DNA of 64,000 nt from an uncultured Rhodospirillales bacterium (GCA_913055735.1 CAJXKD010000001.1:2080281-2144280), one strand, 5' to 3'; positions 15,010 through 23,616 are shown, counted from the stretch's first letter. Notes: generated by a model from the letters alone, not told the origin. Numbers and translations are program-made.

Positions 15010-16341
15010 ATGTCCTTCAACGCACACTATTCCGGCTACGACCTCGATACGTCCTTCATTCAGGAGCCGCATCATACGAACCCCCGGCGGCTTTACAGCC
15101 ATGTCGGAGCCGATTGGCAGTACCGGGTGGATCATGAACGCTTGCGCAAGGAACGGTTGGAACGCGCCCGGGCCGAGATGGAAGCGGACGATCTCGGCGC
15201 TTTGGTCGTCTTTGCGGGCGCGAACATTCGCTATCTGACCGGTTCGTACCAGGGCAACTGGAAATACAACATCAACATTCGCTATGCGGTCCTGCCGCGT
15301 GACGGCGAGCCGTACCTTTTCGAGACGGCGGGGTCCGACATGCGGAACGCCATGTTGGACTTGCCGTGGCTCGGCGAACGCATTCAGCCGGCGATGACTT
15401 GGCAGTGGGCCGAGGGCGCGGTAAGCGAAATGGCGGACAAGATGGTCGGCACGGTGCTCGAAGTCCTGAAGATGCACGGCGTTCAGGACGAGAAGATCGG
15501 CATCGACAATTTCGATATGCCGGCCCTGCACGCTTTCGAGAAGGCCGGCATTCGGGTGGTGAACGGCTGGCCCGCCATGTCACGGGCCCGCGTCGTCAAA
15601 ACCCGCGACGAGATCGAGCAGTTGAAAATGTCGGCGGCGATCGGCGATGCCGCCATGTGGCATATCAAGCATGAATGGCTGAAACCGGGCGTCACTGAGC
15701 GCCAGATCGAGGCCAAGGTGCATGAATTCATGCTCGAGCGCGGCTGCGAGATCATCTATGACATCATCGTTGCCTCGGGCGGCAACACGAGCCCCTACCG
15801 CCGCTGGGCGACGGACAAGCTCATCCAGCAGGGCGATCTCATGATCGTTGACATCAATGCGGTCGGCCCCGGCGGCTACTATGTGGATTTCGTGCGGACC
15901 CTCAAATGCGCGTCGAAGATGACGCTGCAGGAGCGGGATCTGTACCGAGAAACCTACGATTCGCTCTATGCCGGTCTTGAGAATCTCCGCCCGGGACTCA
16001 CCTCCGCGGATGTGGTGTCGAAGTTTCCCGAATATGATGACGACAAATTCGGCACAGTCACCTTGCAGCAATTCGCCCACTCAATTGGGATCACGCTCTA
16101 TGAAGGCATGTGGATGAGCCGGGCCTACTCCCTGAAATATCCCGCCGAAATCAAGGAGAACATGTACTTCGCCATCGAGACGTTCGCGGGGCATCCGGGC
16201 CTGCCCCAGACCTGCCGTCTCGAGGAGAACGTTCTCGTCTCGGCGGATGGGCCGGTGATCTTCACCAAGATGGAGCACATGGAAGAGGCGGTCGGCGATT
16301 ACCGCGTCGGGGAATTCCACCACCCGAGCCTGGCCCGGTAA
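15010..16341 (+). CDS. M24-family metallopeptidase-fold enzyme
   Basis: A 443-residue M24-family protein (aminopeptidase P/creatinase fold), paralogous to the product of 11669-12919. All five usual metal-ligand columns can be placed: D281 (MIVDINA), D293 (GYYVDFVRT), H357 (FAHSIG), E390 (FAIETF) and E405 (CRLEEN), so a dinuclear metal site is likely. The N-terminal creatinase-type domain contains RYLTGSYQGNWKYNINIRYAV-like strands shared with its paralogue. As in the paralogue, the aspartates are 12 apart instead of the usual 11. An excellent GGGAGGGAA site precedes the ATG, and a 34-bp dyad lies just upstream. Xaa-Pro peptidase, amidinohydrolase or lyase activity are all possible; the missing DxD argues against a true DddP. 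Confidence 0.87.
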   Translation: MSFNAHYSGYDLDTSFIQEPHHTNPRRLYSHVGADWQYRVDHERLRKERLERARAEMEADDLGALVVFAGANIRYLTGSYQGNWKYNINIRYAVLPRDGEPYLFETAGSDMRNAMLDLPWLGERIQPAMTWQWAEGAVSEMADKMVGTVLEVLKMHGVQDEKIGIDNFDMPALHAFEKAGIRVVNGWPAMSRARVVKTRDEIEQLKMSAAIGDAAMWHIKHEWLKPGVTERQIEAKVHEFMLERGCEIIYDIIVASGGNTSPYRRWATDKLIQQGDLMIVDINAVGPGGYYVDFVRTLKCASKMTLQERDLYRETYDSLYAGLENLRPGLTSADVVSKFPEYDDDKFGTVTLQQFAHSIGITLYEGMWMSRAYSLKYPAEIKENMYFAIETFAGHPGLPQTCRLEENVLVSADGPVIFTKMEHMEEAVGDYRVGEFHHPSLAR

Positions 16342-16360
16342 CCCACCGCCGCTGACCGTT

Positions 16361-17101
16361 ATGGAGAGGAATCCATTGATCGTGGTGTCGTCCAGCCTGG
16401 GCGGTGAGGGCGTGCCCTCCCGTTTCCAGACAGGCGCCCACAATGTTTCGACCGTCGTCGATGTCTGGAACGGGGTCCGGCAGGCGGAAATCGGCAGCGT
16501 GATCGTCGATTGTCTGGAAGACGGCGTGCAGGAAGCGTTACGCGAGGCGGGTGCCTATGCCGTTCGGACCGCGCCGAAGGATGTGCTGCGCCTGCACAAT
16601 CAGGAATCGCTGTCCGGTATGCGGCGGCTGGCGGGAACGGTCACCCGCTTCGACCGGTTCTGCAATCACGACCTCGTCATCAATGTGCCTGACGGCACAG
16701 TCGAACTCGAGCCTGTCCACGTTCAGGTGCTGATGTACGCGCTCGCCAGTTCGGACGTCGGCATCGCCACCTTCGTCATCGAAGAAGAACCGCAAGAAGG
16801 CGACGACAGCAGCGTATTCACCTCGGTCGCTTGGAACCCGGCGCGCCGGGTCTATGTTGCGCCGGACTGTCAAATCGGAACGGCAATGGATTTTCAGCGA
16901 CAGCCCATATCTTTTCCCGGGCCGCCGTTCTTTCGTCACGTGCCGATATTCGCCTACCGGCGATCGGTGCTTGATCGGTTGGCCCGGGTGCCGCCGACGG
17001 GAGAAGACCCGGAAACCGAAATCGAAATCCTGACGGCCCTGCGGGCGGGATTTCGTGTGGAGGTCTGCCTGATCACCGGTGACTTTACACGGATTGCATA
17101 G
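16361..17101 (+). CDS. KdsB-like nucleotidyltransferase-fold protein with eroded active site
   Basis: A 246-residue protein that follows the whole layout of CMP-KDO synthetase (KdsB), the cytidylyltransferase that activates KDO for lipopolysaccharide. Recognisable matches are IGSVIVDCLEDGVQEALREAGAYAV (shortened here), DLVINV, GIATFVI, FFRHVPIFAYRRSVLDRLARVPP and a final LTALRAGFRVEV. The catalytic signatures are lost: the IPARxxSTRLPGKPL nucleotide loop is replaced by VSSSLGGEGVPSRF, and the QGDEP metal motif by PDGTVE. Classical CTP-dependent transfer is therefore unlikely. The ATG at 16361 has a poor ribosome-binding site; a TTG at 16376, 5 nt after GGAGAGGA, would give the usual short KdsB N-terminus and may be the real start. 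It follows the M24 gene by 19 bp and meets the MFS gene tail to tail. Confidence 0.7.
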   Translation: MERNPLIVVSSSLGGEGVPSRFQTGAHNVSTVVDVWNGVRQAEIGSVIVDCLEDGVQEALREAGAYAVRTAPKDVLRLHNQESLSGMRRLAGTVTRFDRFCNHDLVINVPDGTVELEPVHVQVLMYALASSDVGIATFVIEEEPQEGDDSSVFTSVAWNPARRVYVAPDCQIGTAMDFQRQPISFPGPPFFRHVPIFAYRRSVLDRLARVPPTGEDPETEIEILTALRAGFRVEVCLITGDFTRIA

Positions 17102-17102
17102 A

Positions 17103-18311
17103 TCATTCCGCCGCCTCTGTAGAAACGCCCGTCACGGCCCGGGTGCGAGGCAGCATCAGGACGGTGATGAAGGTGACGCCCGCGGCGACGGCGAGCACCT
17201 GAAACAGCACTTCGAACCCCCACAGCGAATGGATCCAGCCGATTAACGGTACCGACGAGGCCATCACCGTGAAGGTGACGATGTAGCGCGCCGCCAGCAA
17301 GCGGCTGCGCCATTCGGGTTTGGACATGCGGCCCACCAGCACGTCATTGATGGGGATCTGGCCGAAGATCGCCAGCATGAAGCCGGTGGCGACCAGCAGC
17401 GCCGCCCAGCCGGTGAGCGAGACCATCAGCGCGAAGGTGACGATCTGGCAAAAGGCGACGGTGGCGAACACAGTGCGGATGGAACGGGTATCGAGCATCC
17501 AGCCGACGATCAGCTGGGCGATGGCGGCGATGGTGAAGACGATGAAAGCGTACCAGCCGACGAGCGTCGCAGTGCCCGCCAAATCGCCGAGGCGTTCGTC
17601 GAAAATCTTGGGGAGCGCGAAGGTGCCGCTCTGGAACAACAGTCCGCCGACGCAGGTGGAAATCAACACGATGGCGAGCAGACGGACGAAGATGCGGCGG
17701 CTCATCTCCATGGCGGGCGGCGGTGCCTTGCGCGCACTGCCGGCGGGCAGGGGACGTCGCTGCCACGCACGCAGGAACAGGGCATAAATCACGCCCGTTG
17801 CGGTTGCGATCGCGCCGGGCAGCGCGAAGGCCCACCGCCAATCGGCGAGATCGATGAGAAAGCCGGTGATCAGCGCCGCCGCGGCAACGCCCATATTGCC
17901 GAACACGCCGTTGACGGCGATGGCCATGCCCGTTTTCTCTCGGTCGTGCATGACCAGCGCAATGCCAACGGGATGGTAGATGGCGGCAAACAGGCCGATG
18001 GCGAACAGGCCGGTGGCCATCTCGACGGGCGTGGTTGCGAAAGCCGTGGCGACGGAGGACAGGCCGATGCCGAGGAAGAAAACCACCATCATGCCTTCGC
18101 GGCTCCATTTATCGGCGAGCCAACCGGCGGGCAGCGAGCCCACTCCGAAGGCGATGAAGCCGGGTGTCGCATAGGCGATCAACGCGCCGTAGCTGAGCCC
18201 CCAGTCGCCCGCCAGCGTGACGGCGGCGACGGTGGAGAAAATCAGCAGAAAGAAATGATCGTAGAAGTGCCCCACATTGAGAAAGGCGAACTGCAGGCTG
18301 CCACGCGTCAT
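17103..18311 (-). CDS. Major facilitator superfamily transporter
   Basis: A 402-residue inner-membrane transporter of the MFS, with about twelve hydrophobic helices. The loop between helices 2 and 3 carries the family signature (GSLPAGWLADKWSREGMMV), and helix 5 has GNMGVAAAALITGFLIDLADWRWAF, the antiporter-like region. A cytoplasmic central linker (RRPLPAGSARKAPPPAMEMSRR, shortened) separates the two halves. The likely substrate is a small metabolite, but specificity cannot be inferred. It is transcribed towards the KdsB-like gene, with one base between the two stop codons. The ATG at 18311 starts the first membrane segment. Confidence 0.88.
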   Translation of the reverse strand: MTRGSLQFAFLNVGHFYDHFFLLIFSTVAAVTLAGDWGLSYGALIAYATPGFIAFGVGSLPAGWLADKWSREGMMVVFFLGIGLSSVATAFATTPVEMATGLFAIGLFAAIYHPVGIALVMHDREKTGMAIAVNGVFGNMGVAAAALITGFLIDLADWRWAFALPGAIATATGVIYALFLRAWQRRPLPAGSARKAPPPAMEMSRRIFVRLLAIVLISTCVGGLLFQSGTFALPKIFDERLGDLAGTATLVGWYAFIVFTIAAIAQLIVGWMLDTRSIRTVFATVAFCQIVTFALMVSLTGWAALLVATGFMLAIFGQIPINDVLVGRMSKPEWRSRLLAARYIVTFTVMASSVPLIGWIHSLWGFEVLFQVLAVAAGVTFITVLMLPRTRAVTGVSTEAAE

Positions 18312-18456
18312 ATCCGGCCTATCTTATTTGACTGTCTACTGTTCATTGTTCTCCCCGAACGGGCGAACTGCAACCATTTCATGTTAACGATTTAAGTGCA
18401 GCGTAGAGACTTGCAATCCGCGATGGTGCTTGTTCCCATGTAAGTGGAGGACATGA

Positions 18457-19332
18457 ATGGATAAGATGCACAGGCTCGGCGTCGTTGTGGCGCTTGCCGC
18501 CTCGGTCGGCTTCGGGCTTTCCAACACGCTGGTGGGCTTGGCCTACGAAGGCGGCGCAGATCATCTGTCGGTATCGGGCACCCGGTTTTTCCTGCCGGTA
18601 ATCGTCTTGTTGGCGATCCTGCTCGTGCGTGGGCGAACAATCCTGATGCCGCGCCGCGACGGGGGTGTGGCGCTTCTACTAGGTATCGTGACGGCGCTCT
18701 ATACCATCGCGCTCTTGAAAGCCATCGACCTGGTGCCGGTGCCCATCGCCATTCTCGTGTTCTATCTGTTTCCCATATTCACCAGCTTCATCGTTGCCGC
18801 CTTCGGCTGGGCGCCGCTCCACCGGTCCACTATTGTTGCGGCCTTTGTCGCCTTCGCCGGGCTCGCGCTCACCCTTGGGGTCCATCTTCATGCCTACGAT
18901 GTTTGGGGTATCGTTCTGGCGGCATTTGCGGCGCTGGGGCTTGCCACCGTCTCGTCGGTCAGCGCCCGGGTCATCGGTGGCAGCGATCCTCGCCAGGCGA
19001 CCCTTTACTTGGCGTTGGGCGCGACCCTCTCCATGGCGGTCGTTATCATAGCGGCGGGCGACGCCACTTTACCCACATCGCCGCGCGGCTGGTGGGGGCT
19101 CGTTCTTTCCAATCTGTTTTATACCATCGCCATGATTTCGTTCTTCGGCGCCATTTCGTGGATCGGCGCACCCAAGACGACGCTGCTCTCCAATCTGGAG
19201 CCGCTGGTGGTGATTACTGTCGCTTATTTTCTGTTGGGGCAGGGCCTCGAGCCACTGCAACTGGTCGGCGCGTTAATCGTCGTCGGCGCCTTGTATATCT
19301 CCGTGCGCGCGAAACCGGCGGCCCAACACTAA
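18457..19332 (+). CDS. EamA/DMT-family transporter
   Basis: A 291-residue inner-membrane protein with about ten transmembrane helices in two EamA repeats, typical of drug/metabolite (DMT) exporters. The first repeat includes GLSNTLVGLAYEGGADHLSVSG and an early charged loop; the second ends with LLGQGLEPLQLVGALIVVGALY, the normal DMT C-terminal helix. GGAGG at 18446-18450 lies 6 nt ahead of the ATG at 18457 and fixes the start. Its stop codon abuts the hairpin that ends the convergent gene at 19388. The substrate is unknown. Confidence 0.88.
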   Translation: MDKMHRLGVVVALAASVGFGLSNTLVGLAYEGGADHLSVSGTRFFLPVIVLLAILLVRGRTILMPRRDGGVALLLGIVTALYTIALLKAIDLVPVPIAILVFYLFPIFTSFIVAAFGWAPLHRSTIVAAFVAFAGLALTLGVHLHAYDVWGIVLAAFAALGLATVSSVSARVIGGSDPRQATLYLALGATLSMAVVIIAAGDATLPTSPRGWWGLVLSNLFYTIAMISFFGAISWIGAPKTTLLSNLEPLVVITVAYFLLGQGLEPLQLVGALIVVGALYISVRAKPAAQH

Positions 19333-19360
19333 AAAAACCCGGCCTCTTTCGAGGCCGGGC
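19331..19360 (-). terminator. Rho-independent terminator of the DRE-TIM gene
   Basis: On the minus strand the stem GAGGCCGGG/CCCGGCCTC (9 bp with a 4-nt loop) is followed by seven T, a textbook terminator. It sits 27 bp after the stop of the gene at 19388-20623. The plus-strand gene ends at the same place and may share the stem. Confidence 0.85.
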
Positions 19361-19387
19361 TTCTTGCGCGTTATGACGCGATTTTTC

Positions 19388-20623
19388 TTAGGCGCTCTTC
19401 TTCTCGAGGAAGTCCTCGGCGAAGCGGCGGAACTCGTCGTCTTCCATGAGACGCTTGGCCTTGAGGCCCCATTCCTTGATCGCCATGAGCAGTTCCATCG
19501 CCTGCTCTTCGGTGTATTGGATCTGGAACTTGTCGAGGTAGTGTTTGACGTTGTCGATACCGCACCCCTTGCCGATAACGGCGACCGGGCTTTTCTGGCC
19601 GACCATGCTCGGACGGAAGGGAACGACGGTGGTCAGGTCTTCCTCGCCGCAGTTCAGCAGCCAAGTGGCGATGATGCCGGATTCGATCTTGAACAGATCG
19701 TCGCCGACAATCGGACGGTTGCGTGGCACGATGGCGCCGGAAACTTCGGCCACCATATCGGCGAGCGACTTCAACTTCTCGGTCTTGATGCCGCAGTCGA
19801 TGCCGTAAAGGGTCAGCAGTGCCATCACGGTTTCTTCCATCGGCACGTTACCGGCGCGTTCACCCAAGCCCAGAACCGTGGACTGGATGACCTCGACGCC
19901 TTCGGCGCAGGCCATAATGGTGTTGGCGACACCGAGACCGAAGTCCATATGGAAGTGAGCTTCCAGCGGCGTATCCGGGAAACGGGCTTTCACGGCACGC
20001 ACGAAGTACGGCATGGCGTGGATGGAGGTAACGCCCATGGTGTCGACCAGCGCGAGGCCATCCATGTGGCCTTCGTTGCCGACCTTTTCGATCAGATCCA
20101 TCACCCAGGAAAGGTCGGAGCGGGTGAAGTCGATGGGGAAGAACACGACCTCGAGACCCTGGTCATGGGCATACTTGGTCGATTCGATGGAGAGGTCGAT
20201 GGCGCGCTCCAGTTCCCAGCGATAGCCCTTTTCGATCAGGTGCTGAGACGAGGGCACTTCCATGATCACACCGCCGACGCCGGCATCGACGGCACGCTTG
20301 ACGTCGTCGACCATGCAGCGGGCGAAGGAATAAATCTTGGGGCCGAAGTTGCGCTTCGCGAGATCGGAAACCACCCGCGCGTCGTCCTTGGACACCACCG
20401 GCATGCCGGCTTCGATACGATGCACGCCTGCCTCGGCCAATCCTTCGGCGATCCGGATCTTGTCGTCATAGTCGAACGCGAGACCGGCCTGCTGTTCACC
20501 ATCGCGGAGCGTCACGTCGTGAATCTTGATCTGCTTCGGGAACTTCCAATCCTTGGTCACTTCGGGAGCGAAGTTCCACGGGCTGGTATGCCAGTTTTCG
20601 TTAAGCCAAGGGGTATCCGTCAT
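19388..20623 (-). CDS. DRE-TIM metallolyase (isopropylmalate/homocitrate synthase-like)
   Basis: A 411-residue TIM-barrel enzyme of the HMGL-like (DRE-TIM) family, which performs Claisen-type condensations or aldol cleavages through a divalent metal. The metal- and base-binding motif DVTLRDGEQQAG is near residue 36 and the HxH metal pair is in EAHFHMDFGLG. NGLGERAGN-like glycine-rich sequence (LGLGERAGNVPMEE) matches the synthase branch rather than HMG-CoA lyase. There is no C-terminal LeuA allosteric domain, so it resembles short homocitrate, citramalate or isopropylmalate synthases, or an orphan aldolase. A strong AAGGAGGAAAAC site precedes the ATG at 20623. It appears to be monocistronic, with its own terminator at 19331. 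Confidence 0.85.
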   Translation of the reverse strand: MTDTPWLNENWHTSPWNFAPEVTKDWKFPKQIKIHDVTLRDGEQQAGLAFDYDDKIRIAEGLAEAGVHRIEAGMPVVSKDDARVVSDLAKRNFGPKIYSFARCMVDDVKRAVDAGVGGVIMEVPSSQHLIEKGYRWELERAIDLSIESTKYAHDQGLEVVFFPIDFTRSDLSWVMDLIEKVGNEGHMDGLALVDTMGVTSIHAMPYFVRAVKARFPDTPLEAHFHMDFGLGVANTIMACAEGVEVIQSTVLGLGERAGNVPMEETVMALLTLYGIDCGIKTEKLKSLADMVAEVSGAIVPRNRPIVGDDLFKIESGIIATWLLNCGEEDLTTVVPFRPSMVGQKSPVAVIGKGCGIDNVKHYLDKFQIQYTEEQAMELLMAIKEWGLKAKRLMEDDEFRRFAEDFLEKKSA

Positions 20624-20816
20624 AAGTTTTCCTCCTTATTGGGACCGCGCCCAATAGTGCGTCCCTCAATTTGCACAAACCAATTCTGAAGCCCCTGTTT
20701 TTTGCGGTTCTTGTTGGAATCAGGTTTGAGAGGCGGCGAATGTAGGAAACGCCCCCAGGTGAGTCAACGCGGAACCAATTTGCAAAAGCAACGATTCCGC
20801 AGATGCGAAGCGGACT

Positions 20817-21566
20817 TTAAACTGCAGTGTATCCGCCGTCGAGAAGCAGATCCGAACCCGTCATGAACGACGAATCGTTGCTCGCCAAGAATGCGGCGCC
20901 GGCGGCGATTTCCTCGGGCGTGCCAAGACGGTCGAACATCGTACCGTTTCCCGCTTCAGCTTCGGCGCGGCTTGGCCATTGGCTGTAGAAACGTTCCGTG
21001 CCGACAGGTCCAGGCGACAAAGAGTTCACGCGGATATTCTGCGCGGCGTGATCGAGGGCGATGGCTTTTGCCATATTGATCAGGGCGCCTTTCTGCGCGC
21101 AATACCAGGCACGTCCTGGCTTGGCGACCTGACCTAACTGTGACGCGACTAGGATGATGCTGCCGCCGCCACGGCGTGCCAGCGCTGGGACAGCATGTTT
21201 GCAGAGAAGGAACGCGCTGGTCAGATTGACGTCCACGGACCGTTGCCAGTCGGCAAGCGAAATCTCGGTAACGGGCACATAGGCGAGATCATGGATGGCG
21301 TTGGAGACCAGAATGTCGAGCCCGCCGAATTCGCGGCCTGCCATTGCCACCGCGTCGATTGCCGTTTGTTCGTCGGCCACGTCAGCGGCCAGGGCGACGG
21401 CCTTGCCACCGGCCTGTTGGATGGCTTCCGCCGTCCCGGCCGCGGTTTCGGAATGAATATCGACGCAGATCACGGCGGCGCCTTCCTCGGCAAAACGGCG
21501 GCAAATGGCGCCACCGATCCCGCCGCCTGCGCCGGTGACGATGGCGGTTTTCTCCTTTAATCGCAT
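20817..21566 (-). CDS. Short-chain dehydrogenase/reductase (SDR)
   Basis: A 249-residue classical SDR, an NAD(P)-dependent oxidoreductase. It shows the cofactor motif TGAGGGIGG near residue 12, the conserved D in LAADVAD, the catalytic serine in ILVASQLG, and the YxxxK pair as YCAQK. The usual NNAG block is changed to SNAI. The C-terminus LDGGYTAV is typical. I chose the ATG at 21566, 7 nt after GGAGGGA; an adjacent ATG at 21569 is nearly as good, and the frame further upstream is not conserved-looking. It is divergent from the FCD-type GntR gene at 21825, with operator-like repeats in the gap, so that regulator probably controls it. The substrate is unknown. Confidence 0.88.
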   Translation of the reverse strand: MRLKEKTAIVTGAGGGIGGAICRRFAEEGAAVICVDIHSETAAGTAEAIQQAGGKAVALAADVADEQTAIDAVAMAGREFGGLDILVSNAIHDLAYVPVTEISLADWQRSVDVNLTSAFLLCKHAVPALARRGGGSIILVASQLGQVAKPGRAWYCAQKGALINMAKAIALDHAAQNIRVNSLSPGPVGTERFYSQWPSRAEAEAGNGTMFDRLGTPEEIAAGAAFLASNDSSFMTGSDLLLDGGYTAV

Positions 21567-21686
21567 CATAAGCTCCCTCCTGGTCCTCTCTTTTGACGCC
21601 AGCCCGGCAATTTTCGCGGTCTCAGCCCAGATATAGAATATCAGAAGACAAACATTCTGCATTAATTGATATGCGGAGCGGGGTTC

Positions 21687-21700
21687 CTGAAATATCAGAT
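21687..21700. promoter_or_regulatory. Operator-like repeat, copy 1
   Basis: CTGAAATATCAGAT is itself a near-palindrome (CTGA...TCAG) and is the exact reverse complement of the copy at 21830-21843. It lies in the gap between the divergent SDR and GntR genes. A weaker relative (AGAATATCAGA) occurs at 21635-21645. It is probably a binding site of the adjacent GntR regulator. Confidence 0.6.
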
Positions 21701-21824
21701 AGCAACCTCGAAAACCGTCCAGTCACACCATAATATATTGAAAAATAAATACTTTTTTCGATTTTATGGCGGTTTATCTCGCCGATTTTGGCCTTTACAG
21801 ACGAGGAATTTGAAGTGATAATAG

Positions 21825-22532
21825 ATGTCATCTGATATTTCAGTGGATTCTGAAATGCTCGAACGTACCCCCGGTCTCATTCGTGACAACGTCTACGACA
21901 AGATCCGCGCGGATATTCTCACCTGCGTGTTCGCGCCGGGTGTCCAGCTTCAGGAAAACGATCTCGCGGAACGCTACGCGGTGAGCAAGTCGCCGGTGCG
22001 CGATGCGTTGCTGCGTTTGCAGGAACAGGGATTGATCGAAGTATTGCCGCGCAAGGGATATCGGGTGCGTCCGATCTCCGTTTCCGATGCGCGCGAACTG
22101 TATGAAGTGCGGATCATGTTGGAAAAGGCCTGCGCGAAACGCGCCATCGAAACGGCAAGCGACGACGCGCTGCAGTCACTCGATGCGTTCCGCGGCAATG
22201 AGGAGCACGACAGTCTCGCTGCGTGGGTCACTTATAACGGCGATTTCCACAGTGCCATCGCCGATCTGTCCGGCAACTCGCGGCTATCGCGCATGACCCG
22301 TGACGTCATTGATCAGTTCGACCGTCTGACCTTCATGGGCGTATCGGGCTCTCCAAGTAACGGCTCAGGCTTTGACGACATGTCGGCCGATCTGGTCCAC
22401 GAACATGACGCCATCATCGACGCCATCCAGGCGCGCGACAAAAGCCGCGCCGCCAGTTTGATTGGTGCGCATATTAAGAAATCACAGAAGCGGGTGTTTG
22501 CCGTTTTGGAGAACCCGCCAATCGTTCAATAG
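21825..22532 (+). CDS. GntR-family transcriptional regulator (FCD/FadR type)
   Basis: A 235-residue DNA-binding regulator. The N-terminal winged helix-turn-helix (about 15-80) contains VYDKIRADIL, the recognition region LAERYAVSKSPVRDALLRLQEQGLI and the wing LPRKGYRVRPIS. The C-terminal FCD ligand domain includes ELYEVRIMLEKACAKRA, the FHSAIADLSGN helix and a late EHDAIIDAIQARD, where the metal-binding residues of the fold are expected. Ligands of this class are usually small organic acids. The ATG at 21825 has only a distant GAGGAA site; the ATG at 21855 is an alternative. It is divergent from the SDR and lies ahead of the quinone oxidoreductase and molybdenum hydroxylase genes, any of which may be its targets. 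Confidence 0.88.
   Translation: MSSDISVDSEMLERTPGLIRDNVYDKIRADILTCVFAPGVQLQENDLAERYAVSKSPVRDALLRLQEQGLIEVLPRKGYRVRPISVSDARELYEVRIMLEKACAKRAIETASDDALQSLDAFRGNEEHDSLAAWVTYNGDFHSAIADLSGNSRLSRMTRDVIDQFDRLTFMGVSGSPSNGSGFDDMSADLVHEHDAIIDAIQARDKSRAASLIGAHIKKSQKRVFAVLENPPIVQ
21830..21843. promoter_or_regulatory. Operator-like repeat, copy 2, inside the GntR gene start
   Basis: ATCTGATATTTCAG is the exact inverted copy of the 21687 site and overlaps codons 2-7 of the GntR gene. Binding here would block the gene's own transcription or elongation, which fits autorepression. Confidence 0.55.
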
Positions 22533-22625
22533 GCGCTCAACAGGCGTTCAATAAGCGTTCGCTCAAAAAGAGCGGCATCGACAACGCAAACGGGCCCACC
22601 GGCCCATCGAAGGAGGAAGACGACG

Positions 22626-23600
22626 GTGAAGACCAAGGCCGTGCATTTCGAGAAACAGGGCGACCCCTCGGTCCTCAAGATGATCGAGGCCGATCTGCCC
22701 GACCCGGGCGAGGGCGAGGCGCAGATCCGCCAATCGGCGATCGGCATCAATTTCATGGATGTCTATCAGCGGGGCGGTCAATACGACGTGGCGCTGCCGT
22801 TCCGCCCCGGCCTCGAAGGTGCGGGCGTGGTCGAGAAGCTCGGTGCCGGGGTTGACGGATTGGCGGTCGGTGACCGGGTGGCCTATGCCGGCGTGCCGGG
22901 CGGCTATGCCGAGGCCCGCAACATTCCGGCGGCCCGGCTGGTCAAAATCCCCGACGGAGTCAGCGACGAGCAGGCGGCGGCAGCGATCATGAAGGGCATG
23001 ACCGTCGAATATTTGATGGAACGGGCTTATCCGGTCAAAGCCGGCGAATGGGTGCTGTTCTATGCGGCGGCGGGCGGTGTCGGCCTTATCGCCGGTCAGT
23101 GGGGCAAGTTGCTGGGCGCCCGGATGATCGGCATTGCCGGTGGCGCCGACAAATGCCAGCTGGCGTTGGATAATGGCTACGAAGCGGCCCTCGACCGGCG
23201 GACGGAAAACATCGTCGAGCGGGTCAAGGAATTGACCGGTGGTGCGGGCGTCGCGGTGGCATACGATTCCATCGGCAAGGAAACCTATGAGCAGACACTC
23301 GATTGTTTGGCGCCGCGTGGTTTTTTCATGTCGTTCGGCACGACGTCGGGACCGGTGCCGCCGGTTTATGCCAAGGAACTGCAGAACCGCGGCTCGCTTT
23401 ATTTCTCGCGTCCGACGCTCGCGACCTACACGGCAGCGCGCGCCGGTCTGGAGCATTCGGCGAGCCGTGTGTTCGACATGATCGCCAGCGGCAAGGTGAA
23501 GATCGAGATCGGGCAAACCTACGCCCTCGATGACGTGGTGCAGGCGCATTTGGATTTGGAGGCGGGGAAGACCAAAGGGTCTTCGCTGCTGATCCCATAA
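22626..23600 (+). CDS. NADPH:quinone oxidoreductase-like MDR protein
   Basis: A 324-residue zinc-free medium-chain dehydrogenase/reductase of the quinone oxidoreductase (zeta-crystallin) branch. It begins KTKAVHFEKQGDPSVL, has the substrate-domain block IGINFMDVYQRGG, and the cofactor motif AAAGGVGLIAGQ near residue 150. The structural zinc cysteines of alcohol dehydrogenases are absent. It most likely reduces quinones or enoyl compounds with NADPH. The start is GTG at 22626 behind AGGAGG at 22611. It is 16 bp upstream of the FAD subunit of the molybdenum hydroxylase and so is probably the first gene of that operon. Confidence 0.9.
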   Translation: MKTKAVHFEKQGDPSVLKMIEADLPDPGEGEAQIRQSAIGINFMDVYQRGGQYDVALPFRPGLEGAGVVEKLGAGVDGLAVGDRVAYAGVPGGYAEARNIPAARLVKIPDGVSDEQAAAAIMKGMTVEYLMERAYPVKAGEWVLFYAAAGGVGLIAGQWGKLLGARMIGIAGGADKCQLALDNGYEAALDRRTENIVERVKELTGGAGVAVAYDSIGKETYEQTLDCLAPRGFFMSFGTTSGPVPPVYAKELQNRGSLYFSRPTLATYTAARAGLEHSASRVFDMIASGKVKIEIGQTYALDDVVQAHLDLEAGKTKGSSLLIP

Positions 23601-23616
23601 GATTGGAGTTGGAAAA

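Noticed and set aside
11669-16341. Calling the M24 proteins DMSP lyase DddP
   Set aside because: DddP needs a DxD plus a third aspartate. Both proteins lack the second D of that pair, and one also lacks the distal Asp.
19364-20689. Long open frame antisense to the DRE-TIM gene (about 441 codons)
   Set aside because: It is longer than the real gene but has no recognisable motif; the minus-strand product has DRE, HxH, a strong ribosome-binding site and a terminator.
22532-22562. Three imperfect 11-bp repeats (AGGCGCTCAAC-like) after the GntR stop
   Set aside because: Short and degenerate, with no context that gives them meaning.
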